64,000 nt of DNA from the NCBI RefSeq assembly GCF_004214795.1, contig NZ_CP035928.1, forward strand, positions 1,860,001 through 1,924,000, written 5' to 3'. The notes beneath the pieces are model-generated. The model made no database searches, was not told the origin of the DNA, and was given only the letters and a program-made list of their open reading frames with translations. The stretch is from Malaciobacter pacificus. GTDB lineage: Bacteria > Campylobacterota > Campylobacteria > Campylobacterales > Arcobacteraceae. Below are positions 61,380-64,000 of the stretch, piece by piece; position 1 is the first letter of the stretch, and every line of letters begins with the position of its first letter. The translations under genes were made by a program, and so were the position numbers.

Positions 61380-62943
61380 CTTAACTTTCGCACGTTAAAT
61401 TGATTAAAATTGTAGCTAAATCTCCCTAAAACATTACTCCTTTAGTTAATAATCTTATCCTTGTTGACATAAAAATAATTTAGTTGTTTTTCTATGATAT
61501 TTTTCTATTTTGAACTCTCAATAAAGCCCTTAAATAGGCACTTTTAGCTATAATATCTATTATATTAAAGGGTAAGAATGCAGATAGAATCCAAGATCAT
61601 CGGTATTATAAACGATAAGTTAAAAAATCCAATCTATGAAACATTACGTTTGTTAAATATGAAAACTATTTTAACCAAGAGCAATTTTTCTAAAAAAGAG
61701 GGAGTTGCTGTTCATATGGTTGTATTACATTTTGTATATATGCTGGTTATGAATAAAAAAATATCAACCTTTATGGATCAAAGTAATGATAGTTTCAAAA
61801 AAGATGTATATTATCGATTACTTTCCAATACTTCTTATAATTGGAGAAAACTATTATCTCTTAGTTCTTTAAAGATCTTATCACTACTTCATAAAGTGCA
61901 AGATTCAAAGCTAGTAAGAGTTCTTATACTTGATGATACTGTTGAAGATAAAGTTGGTAAAAATATAGAGGGAAGTTGTGACAACCTTTGGAGCAATAAA
62001 GCAAAGAGAAAAATCAGAGGTGTAAATGTTGTATCACTAAACTATAGTGATGGTTATTCAAATTTTATGTTGGACTTTGCAATTGCTATGAACAGTTATG
62101 CAAGGGTAAAGATAGAAGAGTTTACAAATATTATTGATCATCGAACCAATGCACATAAGCGAAGATTGGAAAGCTTAAAAGGGAAATCACAAATTGCTAT
62201 AGAGATGATTAAAAGAGCAGTAGCTAGTGGTATATATGCAGATTATCTGCTTGTAGATAGCTGGTATTCTAAACCTGTATTTATAGAAACTATGAATGAA
62301 CTTGGATTGCAAGTCATTTCAAGAATGGTAAACAATGACAGGATATGGAATTTTACAGGAGAGAAAAAGACCCTTGATGGCATCTATAACAAATTTAAAA
62401 AGCTTAAATCTATCAAGATGGGTCAATATGGCAAAAAGATAAAGTTTGAGTATTTTTCAACCATAGTTGAACATAAAAAAGCTGGTAAATTAAAAATTGT
62501 TTTTATAAAAACAAAAGAGAATTTAATACCAATCGTATCAACCAATCTTATACTTAGTGATGAAGAGATTATAGATATTTATAAAAGACGATGGGATATA
62601 GAACAAGGGTATAAAGAACTTCGTGAACACTTTGGATTCGGAAAAGAAGAGAATCGAATCTATGAAGCTTTGATAGCCAGAATTACACTATCTTTTTTTA
62701 CATACAATGTTGTTAGCTATATAAATCGTATCAGCAATGAACCTAAAACAATTGGTGGATTGTTTAAAGATTTAGAATGTGAACTTCATACTCTAGCAAT
62801 AGCTATGCAAGCATTTTTAGCTATTTTAGATGAGATTGCAAAAATTGAAGAAGTTGTCAATAGAAATGAGGATTTTACAGCTATCATTGATCTATTAAGA
62901 GATGTGACTGGAAAATTGCTTGGTTTTAGGTGCGAAAGTTAAG
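61380..62943 (+). mobile_element. IS4-like insertion sequence, copy 2 (1564 bp)
   Basis: Same length, terminal repeats and transposase as the element at 55251-56814, with a different 7-bp target duplication (TAAACTC). It is inserted after codon 256 of the solute-binding-protein gene. Two complete identical copies in direct orientation, 4.6 kb apart, could recombine and delete the kinase region or form a composite transposon. Confidence 0.93.
61578..62942 (+). CDS. IS4-like transposase (copy 2)
   Basis: 454 aa, identical in translation to the copy at 55449-56813. Catalytic D119 or D120, D227 and E342 are intact, and its stop is again inside the terminal repeat. Both copies look functional, so which one gave rise to the other cannot be told. 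Confidence 0.92.
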   Translation: MQIESKIIGIINDKLKNPIYETLRLLNMKTILTKSNFSKKEGVAVHMVVLHFVYMLVMNKKISTFMDQSNDSFKKDVYYRLLSNTSYNWRKLLSLSSLKILSLLHKVQDSKLVRVLILDDTVEDKVGKNIEGSCDNLWSNKAKRKIRGVNVVSLNYSDGYSNFMLDFAIAMNSYARVKIEEFTNIIDHRTNAHKRRLESLKGKSQIAIEMIKRAVASGIYADYLLVDSWYSKPVFIETMNELGLQVISRMVNNDRIWNFTGEKKTLDGIYNKFKKLKSIKMGQYGKKIKFEYFSTIVEHKKAGKLKIVFIKTKENLIPIVSTNLILSDEEIIDIYKRRWDIEQGYKELREHFGFGKEENRIYEALIARITLSFFTYNVVSYINRISNEPKTIGGLFKDLECELHTLAIAMQAFLAILDEIAKIEEVVNRNEDFTAIIDLLRDVTGKLLGFRCES

Positions 62944-62950
62944 TAAACTC
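62944..62950. repeat. Target-site duplication, IS4-like copy 2, right
   Basis: TAAACTC, identical to 61373-61379. Confidence 0.85.
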
Positions 62951-63712
62951 TTTTAATAATTCTGTTGATTCTTTTCTAAAAGCAACCCCCATAAACTGTT
63001 TTTCACTAATAGGACCAAGAACTTTTATTTCTCCACTAAATTTTTCCAAGGCAATCAAAGCATCTGGAACATCCAAAAGTGTTAACTCTACTTCACTATT
63101 TATAACTGAAGGAACCATCTCGATAATTTTTTTATTGTTTGGATGAATAACAACTTTTGCTTGTGTTTTATCTAAATCATATAAAGATGCGTCTAAACAA
63201 GTATTTGGTTTAGTTAATACAGTTTTATTTGTAATTAGTTCTTTTATATTTAAGATATCTTTTCTTAAAGATTTGCTAGGTGAAATAGGATTTAATTCAG
63301 AATTAGCTTTTGAAATTATCCAAACACTTGAAGGAAATGTTGGATTAGAAAAAGAAACTACTTTTTCTCTCCATGGAAGAATTGTTAATCCATTTGCAAT
63401 TACATCACCTTTTATTGTTGTATTTTCTAAATATTTAATCTCATTATTTTCATACTTAACATTTCTACCTATTAAATCTCCGTAAATGTTATCCCAATTA
63501 GAAGGAACATACTCGTAATCTACGCCAAGATGTTTAGCAAATTTTTGCATTAATTCTGTATCTAAGCCATCACCAAGTCCCGTAACAAAATTTGCATATG
63601 GTATTCCTAAATGTCTTAATTTGCCTGAAGATTTAATATCATCTAAATCATTCGCACTTAGAAAAGATAAAGAAAAAAATGTGACAAAAAATAAAGAAAA
63701 TAAAACTTTCAA
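62944..63712 (-). pseudogene. 5' part of an IS-split periplasmic solute-binding protein gene (SBP family 3 type)
   Basis: It starts at TTG 63712 with AAGGA seven bases upstream. The signal peptide is VLFSLFFVTFFSLSFLSA. The mature part begins DLDDIKSSGKLRHLGIPYAN and continues with GLDTELMQKFAKHLGVDYEYV and ANGLTILPWREKVVSFSNP, typical of amino-acid-type binding domains. It is cut after 256 of 289 residues, losing the last helix. Next to a kinase and without ABC transporter genes, it probably served as a sensor or lytic-type binding module; the ligand is unknown. Confidence 0.88.
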
Positions 63713-63714
63713 AA

Positions 63715-64000
63715 TTAATCCTTTTTAAAAACTAATGATATTGAATTTACACAATGTCTTGTATTTTTAGAAGTAAAACCTTCACCCTCAAACACATGTC
63801 CTAAATGACCACCACAATTTGCACAAACAATTTCAATTCTCATTCCATCACTATCAGGGACTCTTTTTATAGCTGACTTTATTTCATCATCAAAACTTGG
63901 CCATCCACATCCTGATTTAAATTTATCTTCTGATTTATATAAAGGGGCATCACACTTTTTGCAATGATAAGTCCCTTTTTCATAAAAGTCATTATACTCA
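63715..64000 (-). CDS. msrB: Peptide methionine (R)-S-oxide reductase MsrB (partial)
   Basis: The open frame enters from the right edge and ends with TAA at 63715-63717; about 94 codons are visible. [17 protein letters not shown] and [16 protein letters not shown] show both zinc CxxC pairs, GCGWPSFDD follows the first, and [11 protein letters not shown] holds the catalytic Cys. It reduces the R form of methionine sulfoxide, the partner of MsrA. The start and any fusion lie outside the window. The binding-protein TTG start follows two bases after its stop. Confidence 0.95.
   Translation of the reverse strand, partial: EYNDFYEKGTYHCKKCDAPLYKSEDKFKSGCGWPSFDDEIKSAIKRVPDSDGMRIEIVCANCGGHLGHVFEGEGFTSKNTRHCVNSISLVFKKD

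Noticed and set aside
55251-62943. Segmental duplication explaining the long repeat
   Set aside because: The repeat ends exactly at IS terminal repeats with different target duplications, so it is transposition.
62939-63712. Intact 257-aa binding protein
   Set aside because: It ends in the IS terminal repeat and lacks the last 33 residues, which are at 61272-61379.

Overview
The window looks like chromosomal DNA from an Arcobacter-type member of the Campylobacterota. The basis is low G+C coding DNA and gene order. The block rplU-rpmA-obg-proB-fmt / birA-parA-parB-atpF'-atpF-atpH-atpA-atpG-atpD-atpC-tolQ-tolR-tolA-tolB-pal-cpoB-slyD-fabD-mtnN matches, to my knowledge, the order in Campylobacter jejuni. 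So do dnaG/TPR gene/rnhA/rnc/aroC and rpmH-rnpA-yidD-yidC-jag-mnmE. Species identity cannot be fixed by eye.

Layout. 1-6.7 kb: a lipoprotein gene running off the left edge, then a plus-strand run (cmoA, a thiol peroxidase, a plasminogen-binding-domain protein, a glcD-type oxidase, a YihY membrane protein) ending in a barrel-like gene with a stop codon inside its signal peptide. 6.8-12.2 kb: a complete minus-strand rRNA operon (promoter, 16S, 23S, 5S, terminator) with no tRNA in the spacer but with clear base-pairing flanks around 16S and 23S. 12.4-15.9 kb: a sugar-phosphate cluster (phosphomannomutase/phosphoglucomutase, galU, pgi). 15.9-31 kb: minus-strand mtnN, fabD, slyD, the Tol-Pal system, F1 ATP synthase with b and b', parA/parB and birA. 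31-36 kb: an AEC permease, fmt, proB, obg, rpmA, rplU, ridA. 36-42 kb: dnaG and, divergently, a LapB-like TPR protein, rnhA, rnc, aroC and an M15 peptidase. 42-48 kb: purE/purK next to a bicarbonate transporter/PII pair (sbtA-sbtB-like), htpX, sixA and mnmE. 48-54.7 kb: jag, yidC, yidD, rnpA, rpmH, clpB under a CIRCE operator, rnhB and a thiamine-binding-type protein.

54.7-63.7 kb is an insertion-sequence hot spot. Two apparently identical 1564-bp IS4-like copies (7-bp target duplications) split a lipoprotein gene and a periplasmic solute-binding-protein gene. A 1493-bp IS5/IS1182-like element (4-bp target duplication) splits the histidine-kinase gene next to that binding protein. Removing each element plus one target duplication restores an open frame each time (230, 289 and 568 aa), so all three insertions look recent. 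msrA lies left of the kinase and msrB runs off the right edge.

Most genes are housekeeping. I see no CRISPR array, prophage, restriction system or clearly undescribed defence or biosynthetic system. The less ordinary points are the repeated inactivation of one sensory locus, an rnpA gene without any ATG/GTG/TTG start, a CIRCE element touching the clpB start codon, the bicarbonate transporter/PII pair in line with the bicarbonate-consuming PurK, and an IS element whose arrangement predicts blocking of read-through translation of its transposase.
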